A model generated the notes under the pieces. That model saw only the letters and a list, made by a program, of their open reading frames with translations, searched no databases and was not told the origin of the DNA. From the NCBI RefSeq assembly GCF_030689305.1, contig NZ_JAUYVM010000003.1, positions 124,001-188,000 on the forward strand: a DNA stretch of 64,000 nucleotides. Direction: 5' to 3'. The DNA comes from Vibrio penaeicida. GTDB taxonomy: Bacteria; Pseudomonadota; Gammaproteobacteria; Enterobacterales; Vibrionaceae. The position numbers and the translations under genes were made by a program. Shown in pieces: positions 53,799 to 62,662 of the stretch (its first letter is position 1; every line of letters begins with the position of its first letter).

Positions 53799-56700
53799 TT
53801 AATCTCCATCCAAATCTTCAACCCACTCTCCGTCTTCATTCTGTTTCCATTTCGGCAACTTGTCGTCGGCTCTTAAATGCACCAGTGAGGTTGGGATTCG
53901 GACATCCCAAGGGTCACCTTGTGGCACTTCTTCTCCGGGTCTATCCAGACGTTCTGCAATTTCGTCTGCAATTGGGAGATAGAGTGGGTTTGAAATGGCA
54001 GGCAGCGGACCACCATCCCACAATTCACCGAAGGTAATGAAGTGGTCGACTGCACCTTCAAAACCCGGACGGATTGGCACAGAGACACGGCAATAACCCG
54101 CTTTAAGGAATTGGTTGAAAAGTGGGTCGGTATCTTCATAAGCGATACGTTCATCCCATAGAGGTTTTCTTCCCCAGAAGTATGGGTAAGTCACCCATGT
54201 CACATGTTCCCATTCGAATGCTTGTTCAAAGAACCTTACGTAAGGACCTTCTGCTTCGTTTTCAAATATATTGATTTGGGGGAAGCCTTCGCCGCCTGTC
54301 TCAATGGAGTTAAACAAGTCGAAGTGCTGCTCGGTAAGAATACTCACGCAATGCTTTTTAAGTTCATCTTTCATGAGCTCCAAGTTAAGCGCCGGGTTTT
54401 TCCCTTCTATGGCGACACCGGCTTGCAGTTCGGCCGCGGAGAGTTTCTCTTCGTATTCGGATAGGCGGGCTTTATAGGCGTTAGTGAGTTTAGCGTGGGT
54501 GTCTAGCCGCCATTTCATCATGGCGCGGTCGGTTCGCTGGCACTTCACTTCGACAATTGCAGCAATGTCGGATACTTTCCATGTTTGCAAACCAAATGGA
54601 ATACTCTCTCTTTCACCACTGAGGCTGGTACTCCAAACCCAGTCACCGTCCTCGAATCGATGAGCTCGATTACCAATGACGATATCAACAACAAAATTGT
54701 CTTCCCAGATATTCACGACATTACCCACAACCCCGTGAATAGCCTTATAGCCTTCGTCTATCTGAATGGTGCCAGAATGGTTGTAGTGTGTGTCGTCATC
54801 GCCGCCGCCAGCTTTAAAATCCAGCGATTTGGTGATGTAAATTTCTGGTGGCGCACTGACGTCGGTCGCACCGTACTCTTGAACCCACGAATGGTAGTTG
54901 TATTCTGTAATTTGATCAGGGCGCAGGTTAAATTCCATTGGTTTTTCGATGTGCAAGGCACTGGCGTGAGCATCGGATAGTGTTTCAATCAGGAAAGCTC
55001 CGGGCTCTGGCACCATAAAATCGTACATGGTGCGAATGCCATAATTGTACATTTGCGCTTGATAAACCTTATTCACCCATTGGTACACGCCAGCGATATG
55101 ACCATCGCCATCGACATTATCAATGCCGTGTGCCGATGTTTCGGTGACTTCATTGGTGACTCTTAATGAAGACCGTTCCAATACACGCTCAGTTATCTTA
55201 TTGGCGCTTCGTTGTGTCACATCTTGCGAGAAACTGGCCGCGGTTTTAGTGGCTTCCTGCTTACTTCGAGATATCGAGCCTTCTGCACTGGCAGAAAATT
55301 CCACCACTGGGCCATATTTCCCCGACACGCTCAAACCGGCTTTAAGCGACGAGTCTTGCTTAATGGTTTCGCTGGTTTCTCGGCTCATTTCAAAACGGCT
55401 GGTGGATTCTAACTCCCGCTCTTCACTGGTTGTGATTTCGGTTTCTTGGAATAAGAGTTCTTCGGTTTCCCGACGCCTGATGTGTTCCCTTTCTTTGGTT
55501 TCGCCTTTGAGCACATTTTCAATGTGAGCAATATCGGTGCCCTCGTACGCTTTGAGTTGTTGCTTAATCACCAACAAATCGGCGATGCCTGCGGGGGCAA
55601 TACTGCCATGTGTTCTCGGTACACGGTTATCCACGAGCAGTGGTGCCATCCAGTTTCCTAAGTTCCCTAAAAAGCCAATGGTAATGTTGTTCCAAGCCGT
55701 CGCGATGGGTGTTTTGGTCATAACCAACGCTTTACCCATTCGCTTAAACGATTTCTTCATGGGGCGGCCGAGCAAACCATCCAAGTCGCTGGCAAGCATG
55801 TCGATTTCTTCTTGAAGCTTTTGAACAATTTCGTCGATTGGATCTTTCGTTATGTCCAATTTACGTGACGACAGAATTTTTCGGGTGCTGTCGGTGAGCT
55901 TATTGCCAGCTTGCTGAGTGGCAAGAAACCCGACTTTTCCTAAATCGACGGGGGTAAACGCTTGAGTTCCGCTTTTGAAGTGTCGGGCTTTTTCTAGTAG
56001 TGACGTAAGAGATTTGCTTTCGCTGCCAACATCAATAGAAAACTGACCTACTTTTGCTTCTTTTAAGTTGTCGTCGATGATCTTAGACCGACTCAGAATA
56101 CCTTTCGTGAAAGCCCTGACCAAGCTGTTTTCTCGCTCGAAGGCGGCCGTGGGGCGCAATTCCGCAGCAACCATAAAGCCTTTTTTATTGTCTTGCTGAA
56201 TATGAACCAAAGAGTGACCTTCTAACCCTGAAAGTTCTTTAACGGCGTTGTTCAGCCGAGTGTGAAGGTTTAATTGACTCTCAGCCTGTTTTCTCTGACG
56301 TTCCAAGGCTTCTTGCCTGAGCTTTTCCCTCTGCTTTTGCGCCTCTACGGTAGAAAGTGACGATTTCAATTGAGCGTCGGTGGGCATTTTTAAGGATCGT
56401 CTTCGGTAGCGCCTTAGTGCTGTGCCGGTTCCGGGAAATGCATTGTCATCATCTGTTTTCGCTATGAGTTCAAGATCGCGCAGCATCTGTGACAAGATTT
56501 CGATTGGCTTGTTGTGTTCCTGCGGGAGGTATTTGATGGCGAGAACGCTGTCACGCAGTTGTTCTACTGCCTTCTTATACTCTCCCTGACCAACAATTTG
56601 ATTGGGGTCAGAACCAAACGCTGCTTTGATGGCGTCGGACACTTGCTGGTTGGTGACGGCATCATTCGGTTCTAGCGAATCTAAAGAAGACGCGAGTGCT

Positions 56701-56924
56701 TGCCATGGTTTATAGATGTCGTGATTTTTGGGGGTATGGACAAAGCGCTGACCTTGTACATATTTGTTGGCTGCGGTTTTTAAAGCCTTGCGAGAGTCAT
56801 TCTGCCCCTCTGCTTGCCCTAGTTCGGCTTGAAAATCCGTTGCTTGTGATAATTCAATGCTTGGGGCGTCTTCACTTTGTGATACTGCCGGACGTTTAAG
56901 CACCAATCGAAATAAAGTTTCCAT
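53799..56924 (-). CDS. Large protein of unknown family, partner of the patatin enzyme
   Basis: A 1041-residue protein from the ATG at 56924 (GGAG 7 bases upstream; the ATG at 56951 has no such site). I do not recognise a family. A basic coiled-coil segment (KQREKLRQEALERQRKQAES) lies near residue 200. Residues about 475-600 are extremely Ser/Thr/Glu-rich (RRRETEELLFQETEITTSEE, then KAGLSVSGKYGPVVEFSASA), with a pattern reminiscent of membrane-inserting or oligomerising helices and strands. The last 450 residues are mixed alpha/beta and Trp-rich, ending in an acidic tail. There is no signal peptide and no predicted long membrane helix, apart from a weak hydrophobic stretch (IGFLGNLGNWMAPLLV). 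With the patatin gene it forms a two-gene operon. Confidence 0.75.
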   Translation of the reverse strand: METLFRLVLKRPAVSQSEDAPSIELSQATDFQAELGQAEGQNDSRKALKTAANKYVQGQRFVHTPKNHDIYKPWQALASSLDSLEPNDAVTNQQVSDAIKAAFGSDPNQIVGQGEYKKAVEQLRDSVLAIKYLPQEHNKPIEILSQMLRDLELIAKTDDDNAFPGTGTALRRYRRRSLKMPTDAQLKSSLSTVEAQKQREKLRQEALERQRKQAESQLNLHTRLNNAVKELSGLEGHSLVHIQQDNKKGFMVAAELRPTAAFERENSLVRAFTKGILSRSKIIDDNLKEAKVGQFSIDVGSESKSLTSLLEKARHFKSGTQAFTPVDLGKVGFLATQQAGNKLTDSTRKILSSRKLDITKDPIDEIVQKLQEEIDMLASDLDGLLGRPMKKSFKRMGKALVMTKTPIATAWNNITIGFLGNLGNWMAPLLVDNRVPRTHGSIAPAGIADLLVIKQQLKAYEGTDIAHIENVLKGETKEREHIRRRETEELLFQETEITTSEERELESTSRFEMSRETSETIKQDSSLKAGLSVSGKYGPVVEFSASAEGSISRSKQEATKTAASFSQDVTQRSANKITERVLERSSLRVTNEVTETSAHGIDNVDGDGHIAGVYQWVNKVYQAQMYNYGIRTMYDFMVPEPGAFLIETLSDAHASALHIEKPMEFNLRPDQITEYNYHSWVQEYGATDVSAPPEIYITKSLDFKAGGGDDDTHYNHSGTIQIDEGYKAIHGVVGNVVNIWEDNFVVDIVIGNRAHRFEDGDWVWSTSLSGERESIPFGLQTWKVSDIAAIVEVKCQRTDRAMMKWRLDTHAKLTNAYKARLSEYEEKLSAAELQAGVAIEGKNPALNLELMKDELKKHCVSILTEQHFDLFNSIETGGEGFPQINIFENEAEGPYVRFFEQAFEWEHVTWVTYPYFWGRKPLWDERIAYEDTDPLFNQFLKAGYCRVSVPIRPGFEGAVDHFITFGELWDGGPLPAISNPLYLPIADEIAERLDRPGEEVPQGDPWDVRIPTSLVHLRADDKLPKWKQNEDGEWVEDLDGD

Positions 56925-57326
56925 TTGATTTCTCCATAAATCGAAATGCAAACTGCGTTTTACTTTCCACGACTGCTCTTTTAGCGATAAATGCCTAGCA
57001 TCGCTAAAGCCGTTTTATTCGCGCAATCGGTTTTAATTCCTGCACGCGTAAAACAGAAAGATCCGGCAACTTGCAAATGGTCTTCATACATAAGGTGATG
57101 AAAGGAGCAGTGCAAGACGACTGATACAAGTTGCTCAGTTTTTATAATGAGGTGAGTTAGTTATAAATTGCTAATGCATTTATAACTAAGGTGTGATGTT
57201 GATTCCGGTAACGGTGTGGAATGACTCGGATTCTAGATTGGCGTCTAAAGGGTGAGACAGATTTGGTGCCACTCGAGTTCTGGTGCCACCTGAGATCGGA
57301 TTACTCAGGTGGCTTTAAGCGGGTGC
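56925..57326. other. Intergenic region with a GC-rich hairpin
   Basis: About 400 bases upstream of the 1041-residue gene. GCCACCTGAG / CTCAGGTGGC at 57285-57313 is a perfect 10-base stem just after the lipoprotein gene on the minus strand, where it may end transcription, although the T run is missing. Nothing else was recognised. Confidence 0.5.
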
Positions 57327-57650
57327 TTAATTGAATTTGCCGTCCGCGCCGAACTCGATATCGGTCAACTCAGTGAAAATGTATTCGTTGTTCACGTATT
57401 CGCCTTTCTCTTTTGAGATTAGAACGTTATCGACAAAAGTGAATGCGTACATATATTCACCAATTTCATAAGTGTATGAAATTTTTCCATTTTCTTGGTC
57501 GATTAACGTGGTGGATTGACCGTATTCTTGAATCAGTTGTTCTGGTGTGGTTTCACCGACAATGGCGTTTCGGTATTTGTAACGATCACCTAGGTTTGAA
57601 CAGCCCGTAACAATCAATGTTGCTACCAGCGCAATCAATAACTTCTTCAT
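57327..57650 (-). CDS. Small lipoprotein
   Basis: A 107-residue protein with a lipoprotein signal peptide: MKKLLIALVATLIVTGCSNL, with Cys17 as the lipid-modified residue in the lipobox VTGC. The mature domain (PEQLIQEYGQSTTLID, YTYEIGEYMYAFTFVD) resembles SmpA/BamE-like small beta folds by eye, but I cannot assign it. Asn2 after the cysteine does not block Lol export, so outer-membrane location is expected. It is monocistronic. Confidence 0.8.
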   Translation of the reverse strand: MKKLLIALVATLIVTGCSNLGDRYKYRNAIVGETTPEQLIQEYGQSTTLIDQENGKISYTYEIGEYMYAFTFVDNVLISKEKGEYVNNEYIFTELTDIEFGADGKFN

Positions 57651-57722
57651 ATGATTTTCCTATTCAATTTGCGCCTGATGCTATCACTTGAAAATAAATA
57701 GGGGTGTAAGCCAGTGTAAGAG

Positions 57723-59108
57723 CTACACCACTTCTATGTACCCCATCAACCCTGTTTTCATGTGCTCGATAACGTGGCAGTGATACATCCACCTTCCTAG
57801 GTTGTCGGCAACAAAGGCGGCGCGCGCTTTACCGTTCTTACCAAGCAACACGGTGTCGGTATGGAAGGGTTCATCCAGTTTTTTTCCGTCCAATTCCAAC
57901 ACCGTAAAGGTATGCCCGTGTAAATGAATAGGATGATGGTATTGGGTGACATTTCTTAAATTGAATATATAGGTTTTTCCAAATTCTAATGTCGCGAGTG
58001 GCGCTGGAATGGAGTCTTTGCTCATGCCTTCCCATGCTCGTTTGTTCATCAGCCAAAATTTGGTGTCGACTTTGCCGTTTTTCTTGGTGGGTGAGATAGC
58101 GCCTTCCCATTCGAAGACAAAATCGATTTCCGTCGCGTTGGCTAAATCCAGCTCAGGTACGGGGTTGAGTGGCAGCTTAGGAAACGGTTTTCTTTCTGCA
58201 ATATCAGAAGCAATGGACTCGAATTCACACAGCGGAAATGGGAATTTTCCTTTCAAAAATCGAACGTAAAATCGCTCTCCTTGTTTAGGTGCATGCACAG
58301 CTAAATCGACTCGCATTCCGGGGCTAATTTTATGTGCTTTAAGTTTGTAAGGTGTTTTGATGGGGTTGCCATCAATCGCGATCACCCAAGCGTCAGCTCC
58401 TTCAACCACAATAGGGTAGGTGAGCGTGTTATCTACGTTCGCAATGCGCAGGCGAGTAGTCGCGTTTTCTTTCAACTGATAAATCGGTTCATGTTTACCA
58501 TTAACGGTGCCCCATTCTCCGGGGGTGCCCATTCGGGCGCTGTAGCGCGGGATCATCAGCTTTTTCCATTGACCTTGTTTGTCTATGTGCCAGTGCTTGA
58601 GGATCAGCGTATGTTCTTCATCAAAAACAACGGGCTCTTCTTCTTCAACAATTAAGGCACCGACCAACCCTTTACCAAGCTGAACCACACTGTTCACGTG
58701 GGGGTGATACCAAAATGTACCGGCGTCTGGTGGCGTAAAGGTATAGGTAAAAGTTTCACCAGGCATAATAGGCGGCTGGCTTAGGAAGGGAACACCATCC
58801 ATTTCGATAGGAATGCGCAGCCCATGCCAATGGATCGTCGTTGGTTCTTTCAGTTTGTTCGTGAAAATAATGGTAACGGGTTCGTTCTGGCGGCAGCGAA
58901 GGGTAGGGGCAGGAATGCGTCCATCGAAACCCAATACGTCGGTTTGGAATCCATCCACTAATTCGGCCGTGGTTTCTTCTGCGGTGAGCTCGTAAACCCA
59001 ACCTTTCTTTTTACTATGAGTCGCTTTGGTCACGGTACAAGCGGGAAGCGCAAACAGAGAAGAGATTGCGAGCCCTGCTTGAAGCAATCTGCGTCGACGG
59101 ATATCCAT
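57723..59108 (-). CDS. Tat-exported multicopper oxidase
   Basis: A 461-residue multicopper oxidase. The twin-arginine signal is RRRRLLQAGLAISSLFALPA. The four copper motifs are present: TIHWHGLRIP, FWYHPHVNS, HHPIHLHGHTF and WMYHCHVIEHMKTGL, giving one type 1 and a trinuclear centre. The type 1 axial ligand is the Met of HMKTGL. The length and order fit periplasmic laccase-like enzymes (CueO relatives), though the methionine-rich loop of CueO is absent. It may detoxify Cu(I) or oxidise phenols. A MITE-like end (59139) lies just upstream. Confidence 0.93.
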   Translation of the reverse strand: MDIRRRRLLQAGLAISSLFALPACTVTKATHSKKKGWVYELTAEETTAELVDGFQTDVLGFDGRIPAPTLRCRQNEPVTIIFTNKLKEPTTIHWHGLRIPIEMDGVPFLSQPPIMPGETFTYTFTPPDAGTFWYHPHVNSVVQLGKGLVGALIVEEEEPVVFDEEHTLILKHWHIDKQGQWKKLMIPRYSARMGTPGEWGTVNGKHEPIYQLKENATTRLRIANVDNTLTYPIVVEGADAWVIAIDGNPIKTPYKLKAHKISPGMRVDLAVHAPKQGERFYVRFLKGKFPFPLCEFESIASDIAERKPFPKLPLNPVPELDLANATEIDFVFEWEGAISPTKKNGKVDTKFWLMNKRAWEGMSKDSIPAPLATLEFGKTYIFNLRNVTQYHHPIHLHGHTFTVLELDGKKLDEPFHTDTVLLGKNGKARAAFVADNLGRWMYHCHVIEHMKTGLMGYIEVV

Positions 59109-59135
59109 AATTTCATTCCTGATAATAGCCTGATA

Positions 59136-59170
59136 TTAGGGTCTGTTGGTTTTTCGTGATTATTTTTGCG
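59136..59170. repeat. Solo end of the MITE-like element
   Basis: TA followed by GGGTCTGTTGGTTTTTCG matches the left end of the element at 23819 at 15 of 18 positions, and some similarity continues for about 15 bases. No opposite end was found nearby, so this is a remnant or chance half. Confidence 0.45.
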
Positions 59171-59248
59171 TGAAACCATAACACATTTGGTTTAAATCCC
59201 CTGATGGCTTCGTTAAACTGGCAGTAGTTTAATTAGATTGGATTGGAA

Positions 59249-59770
59249 ATGGCTAAATTAACGCTTCAAGAGCAGATGTTGAAAGCTGGCTTGGTAAATG
59301 AAAAGAAGCTGAAGAAAGCGAAAAAGAACTCGAAGAAATCGCGCGTGCAAGCGCGTGAAGCTAAAGCGGCGGCAGAAGCGACAAAAGCGGCGCAGCAAGC
59401 GAAAGATAAAGAACTCAGTCAGCAGCAAAAAGAACTTAAGTTATCAAAAGAGATCCGCGCTCAGGTTAAGCAGTTGATCGAAATGAATAAGCTTGATCTG
59501 AAAGATGGCGACATTAAATATAACTTTACAGACGGTAAGCTGATTAAATCTTTGTACGTTGAGTCACTTGTACGTGACCAATTGCTAAAAGGCATTTTAG
59601 CCGTGGCACGTTATGAAGATGGGTATGCAGTGATTCCTGGCGTAGTAGCGACTAAGATCGCAATGCGTGATGAGGAGTCCATCATTGAGAATAAGTCGAC
59701 GGAAGAAGAGATTCCGGCAGAAGACGATCCGTACGCTGATTTTGTTGTACCGGATGATTTGATGTGGTGA
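59249..59770 (+). CDS. DUF2058-family protein (YaiL-like)
   Basis: A 173-residue protein. MAKLTLQEQMLKAGLVNEKK is the conserved start of DUF2058 proteins, followed by a Lys/Ala/Gln-rich helical arm (about 20-75). A C-terminal globular part contains YNFTDGKLIKSLYVESLVRD and YEDGYAVIPGVVATKIAMRD, and the tail is acidic. The family is nucleoprotein-associated in E. coli (YaiL) but its role is undefined. The ATG at 59249 is chosen over the upstream TTG because it is the family start. Confidence 0.9.
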   Translation: MAKLTLQEQMLKAGLVNEKKLKKAKKNSKKSRVQAREAKAAAEATKAAQQAKDKELSQQQKELKLSKEIRAQVKQLIEMNKLDLKDGDIKYNFTDGKLIKSLYVESLVRDQLLKGILAVARYEDGYAVIPGVVATKIAMRDEESIIENKSTEEEIPAEDDPYADFVVPDDLMW

Positions 59771-59802
59771 TCGCCCACACTTTTTCAACATATCAATCGG
59801 TT

Positions 59803-59828
59803 AAAAGCAGCGGAAACGCTGCTTTTTT
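59803..59828 (+). terminator. Rho-independent terminator after DUF2058 gene
   Basis: Stem AAAAGCAGCG / CGCTGCTTTT with a GAAA tetraloop and T run. Confidence 0.92.
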
Positions 59829-59857
59829 ATTGCGCGCGATTGGCATCGATTGAGCCT

Positions 59858-60055
59858 TCAAAAAAGCGGTATCGTCTTAATGTTTAGCCGCTGGCGTATA
59901 TGACTCACCGCTTGAGTCGGCGGTTCGGCTACGACTTCGCTGTTGGTTTCGTTTAGGGTTTTAGGTTGCTGATTCTTCACAAGATAAAAACCGTAAATCA
60001 CCACGGTGGAGTAAATCGTAATCAGCAGAATAAGGATTTGTGTGGATTTCGCCAT
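59858..60055 (-). CDS. Small single-pass membrane protein
   Basis: A 65-residue protein from the ATG at 60055, which has a strong AGGGGG site 6 bases upstream; a longer frame to 60136 lacks such a site. One membrane helix (ILILLITIYSTVVIYGFYLV) follows a short positive start (MAKSTQ), and a soluble tail of about 35 residues ends the protein. I recognise no family. It is convergent with the DUF2058 gene. Confidence 0.65.
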   Translation of the reverse strand: MAKSTQILILLITIYSTVVIYGFYLVKNQQPKTLNETNSEVVAEPPTQAVSHIRQRLNIKTIPLF

Positions 60056-60329
60056 GTTCAGCCCCCTTGCAGAATCAGAGTGATCACCCAGAGACGTCCT
60101 TAGCGAAAAAGGTATCGGAAAATCAATTTGTTGCATAAACGGTTATGAGGGGGAAAACCTAACATTCAGGCGGCAATCTTACGCACTAATGATGGGTTTA
60201 ACCTAACGAAATGTAATTTAATGCATCAGTAAGCCCTGCTAAGTTGATGAGTATTCGATTTCGTCGACTTTTTCACAAGGTTTAGACGTCCTAAATCATC
60301 AGAAAAAGTGCCATTAGTTAGGGGTTAAT

Positions 60330-60416
60330 ATGAGACATTCTTTGTTAGCTTTCGCGACAGCCCTCACTCTTTCACCTGTTTTTCAGTCACTCAAACGGGC
60401 AAGTAGCCTTAGATAA
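60330..60416 (+). CDS. Tiny signal-peptide-like ORF, probably a gene remnant
   Basis: ATG at 60330 preceded by AGGGG at good spacing opens a 28-codon frame. MRHSLLAFATALTLSPVFQS is a good signal peptide, but the frame stops 8 residues later. It overlaps the 3' end of the LysR gene by 8 bases. Its translation signals are strong, so either a truncated secreted protein or a small peptide is possible. The preceding stretch 60056-60329 holds nothing else that I recognise. Confidence 0.35.
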   Translation: MRHSLLAFATALTLSPVFQSLKRASSLR

Positions 60417-61299
60417 AGTGCTGTCTTGCGTATTGCGATATCACTTCCTTTATGTGAAGAAGCTCTTTTTCTTTTTCTAGAGCGATAGGGTAATAGAAAG
60501 CGACACCGGATTTTGGTGGCGAGATAGCTTGTTCAATCCGAACTTCCTTGAGTACATTTTTTTCTAAGTACGGATGAGCTTGCGCTTTACTCAGAATTGA
60601 CCAGCCATCAATTTTTAGCAGCTCGATTAACACATCATTATTGCTAACAAATCGAAGGTCTGGCGATACACCAAACATATCGGGCAGCGCATCATAAAGG
60701 TTTTCAGTAATGTATTGTTTTTCGAGCTTCAGTTCATCAAGGGAAGCGACTTTGGCTTTGGCAAGTGGGTGCTTAGGGTTACAACAGACGACGAAGCTTT
60801 CAGCCCCCAGATTTAAAAAGCGATAGGGCACTTTAATATCACTGGTTAAGCGATATTGCATTAAGGCCAGTTGGTGCGTCCCCATGGATACTTTATTGAG
60901 GATTTCTTCTCTGTTCCGATGAAGCCAATTCAGCTTAATGTGCGGAAATTGCTGTGTAAATTTGGTTTCCACGTGGGCAATCATGGTCGTTGGAACCAGC
61001 GCGTCGTGATAAATATCAAAATGTGTAAACCGATTCTGGTAGCTATTTATCATATGGGATTCTAGCGCTTCGCTGCTGCGTAATACCAATTTGGCTTGTT
61101 TATAGAATGCTTCGGCTTGTGCCGTCATCACCGCCTTTTTTCCCTCAATATTGAACAGCGTAACTGCATAGCCATCCTCCAGTGCTTTGATTTGCTCACG
61201 CACCGTTGTTCTGTCTTTCTTGAGTTTACGAGCAGCTTGGCTGTAACTGCCTTCTTCTGCTGCGGCGCAAAATGCAGCTAGGTGTTCATAGGAAAACAT
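60409..61299 (-). CDS. LysR-family transcriptional regulator
   Basis: A 296-residue LTTR from the ATG at 61299 (AGGG spaced 5 bases upstream); a longer frame to 61332 adds residues that are not part of the family. The helix-turn-helix is GSYSQAARKLKKDRTTVREQ, and the remainder is the effector domain (HFDIYHDALVPTTMIAHVET). It is divergent from the broken amidohydrolase gene 160 bases away, which may once have been its target. The inducer is unknown. Confidence 0.88.
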   Translation of the reverse strand: MFSYEHLAAFCAAAEEGSYSQAARKLKKDRTTVREQIKALEDGYAVTLFNIEGKKAVMTAQAEAFYKQAKLVLRSSEALESHMINSYQNRFTHFDIYHDALVPTTMIAHVETKFTQQFPHIKLNWLHRNREEILNKVSMGTHQLALMQYRLTSDIKVPYRFLNLGAESFVVCCNPKHPLAKAKVASLDELKLEKQYITENLYDALPDMFGVSPDLRFVSNNDVLIELLKIDGWSILSKAQAHPYLEKNVLKEVRIEQAISPPKSGVAFYYPIALEKEKELLHIKEVISQYARQHFI

Positions 61300-61459
61300 A
61301 ATAACCCTAATATGTTGGATAACCCCCCTCATAATGCATTACTTCGAACGGGATTTCATTGGCACTTTATTCCTATAGTGCTCTGGATTGCTTAATACGG
61401 GACACAGTTCTCATTATGTGTTTTAAGGCATATTAAGTTTCTGATAAGCAGGTGTCCAA

Positions 61460-62604
61460 ATGAACAAAACAATCAAATATTCTGCAATCACCATCAGCTT
61501 AATAACCGTACTAGGCTGTACCTATAAAGAGCAAGATATAACGAACGTAAACAATGGCCTGACAGCGAGTGGCGCGATAACGGTGTACGTGTCGAATGAT
61601 CTGATCACGTTGGCAGACAATACACCAAAAGGCAGTAATGCCGTTGCGGTACAAGATGGCAAGATACTCGATGTGGGGCTGAAGAAAAACTTGGTGAACA
61701 AATACCAAGCGCATCCAGGTTTTTCCATCAATGATGATTTTGCCGACAAAGTCATCACCCCAGGTTTTGTGGAACCACATATCCATCTTTGGCTGAGTGG
61801 TTACAAACTCCCGAGGAACTGGAAGACAGCATGCGCCCCTGCTGGGAAGATGATTATACGGTGGTGATTCATGCCAATGGGGACTTGGGCTTTGAAAGTG
61901 CTATCGAAGTGGTCGAGAAGCTCAATTCGGAACATCAACGTGAAGATCACCGCACAAGCTTTCATCATTTGGGTATCACTGACAAAAACGACATTCCTAG
62001 AGCGGTTGAATCGGGGGCGAATTTCAGCGTAAACCCTTTCTATACGCATGTTTTGGCCGAGCTACATAGTGAGTTTGGTGTTGGTCAGGAAAGGGCGGAA
62101 GTGATGTCACGAGGGCGTTCATTTATTGATGCTGGAGGCGTACTTTCTTTACATTCTGATGCTCCGATGGCACCTGCTCAGCCTCTGTATTTAGTTTGGG
62201 CTGCCGTAAATCGCATTGGTTTGTCTGGTTCTACAGTGATGGGACCACAGGAAAAAATCACTGTCGATGAAGCTATGCGGGCGATAACGATTGATGCCGC
62301 CTATACCGCTAGATTGGAGAACCAAATTGGAACAATTGAACCGGGAAAATACGCAGATTTCACCATATTGGATAGCAATCCGTACAAAGTGAACCCGAAA
62401 AATATTCATGAAATAGGAGTGGAAGCGACGGTATATCGAGGTGTACCAGCCTTTATTGAAAACAGCAATTCTGGTCTGGCGCTTAGTGCAACCAATCAGC
62501 ACGTCATGAGAACCTTGGCTATGCTTCCTGGTCACAGTCATAGCGATGAGTTTTGTACCACCAGTTTAATGTTTCAACAAGCCCTGACCGAAGCGGCTAA
62601 ATAA
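61460..62604 (+). pseudogene. Broken amidohydrolase (YtcJ-like) lipoprotein gene
   Basis: The first frame (61460-61867) encodes a lipoprotein signal (ITISLITVLGCTYKEQD), the start of an amidohydrolase (TLADNTPKGSNAVAVQDGKI) and the metal motif VEPHIHLWLS. From about 61797 the homology continues in another frame: TPEELEDSMRPCWEDDYTVV and HANGDLGFESAIEVVE, then LSLHSDAPMAPAQPLYLVWA and GTIEPGKYADFTILDSNPYK, to a stop at 62602. YtcJ-like (Amidohydro_3) enzymes have about 250 more residues between HxH and the HANGD motif. So an internal deletion with frame change has inactivated the gene. Confidence 0.83.
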
Positions 62605-62619
62605 AGTAAGTAAATCAAA

Positions 62620-62641
62620 GAGGCAGCGAAATCGCTGCCTC
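62620..62641. terminator. Terminator between amidohydrolase remnant and acyltransferase gene
   Basis: Perfect 9-base stem GAGGCAGCG / CGCTGCCTC with an AAAT loop. It lies between two convergent units. Confidence 0.8.
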
Positions 62642-62662
62642 AATTCTTATGTGTGACATGCT

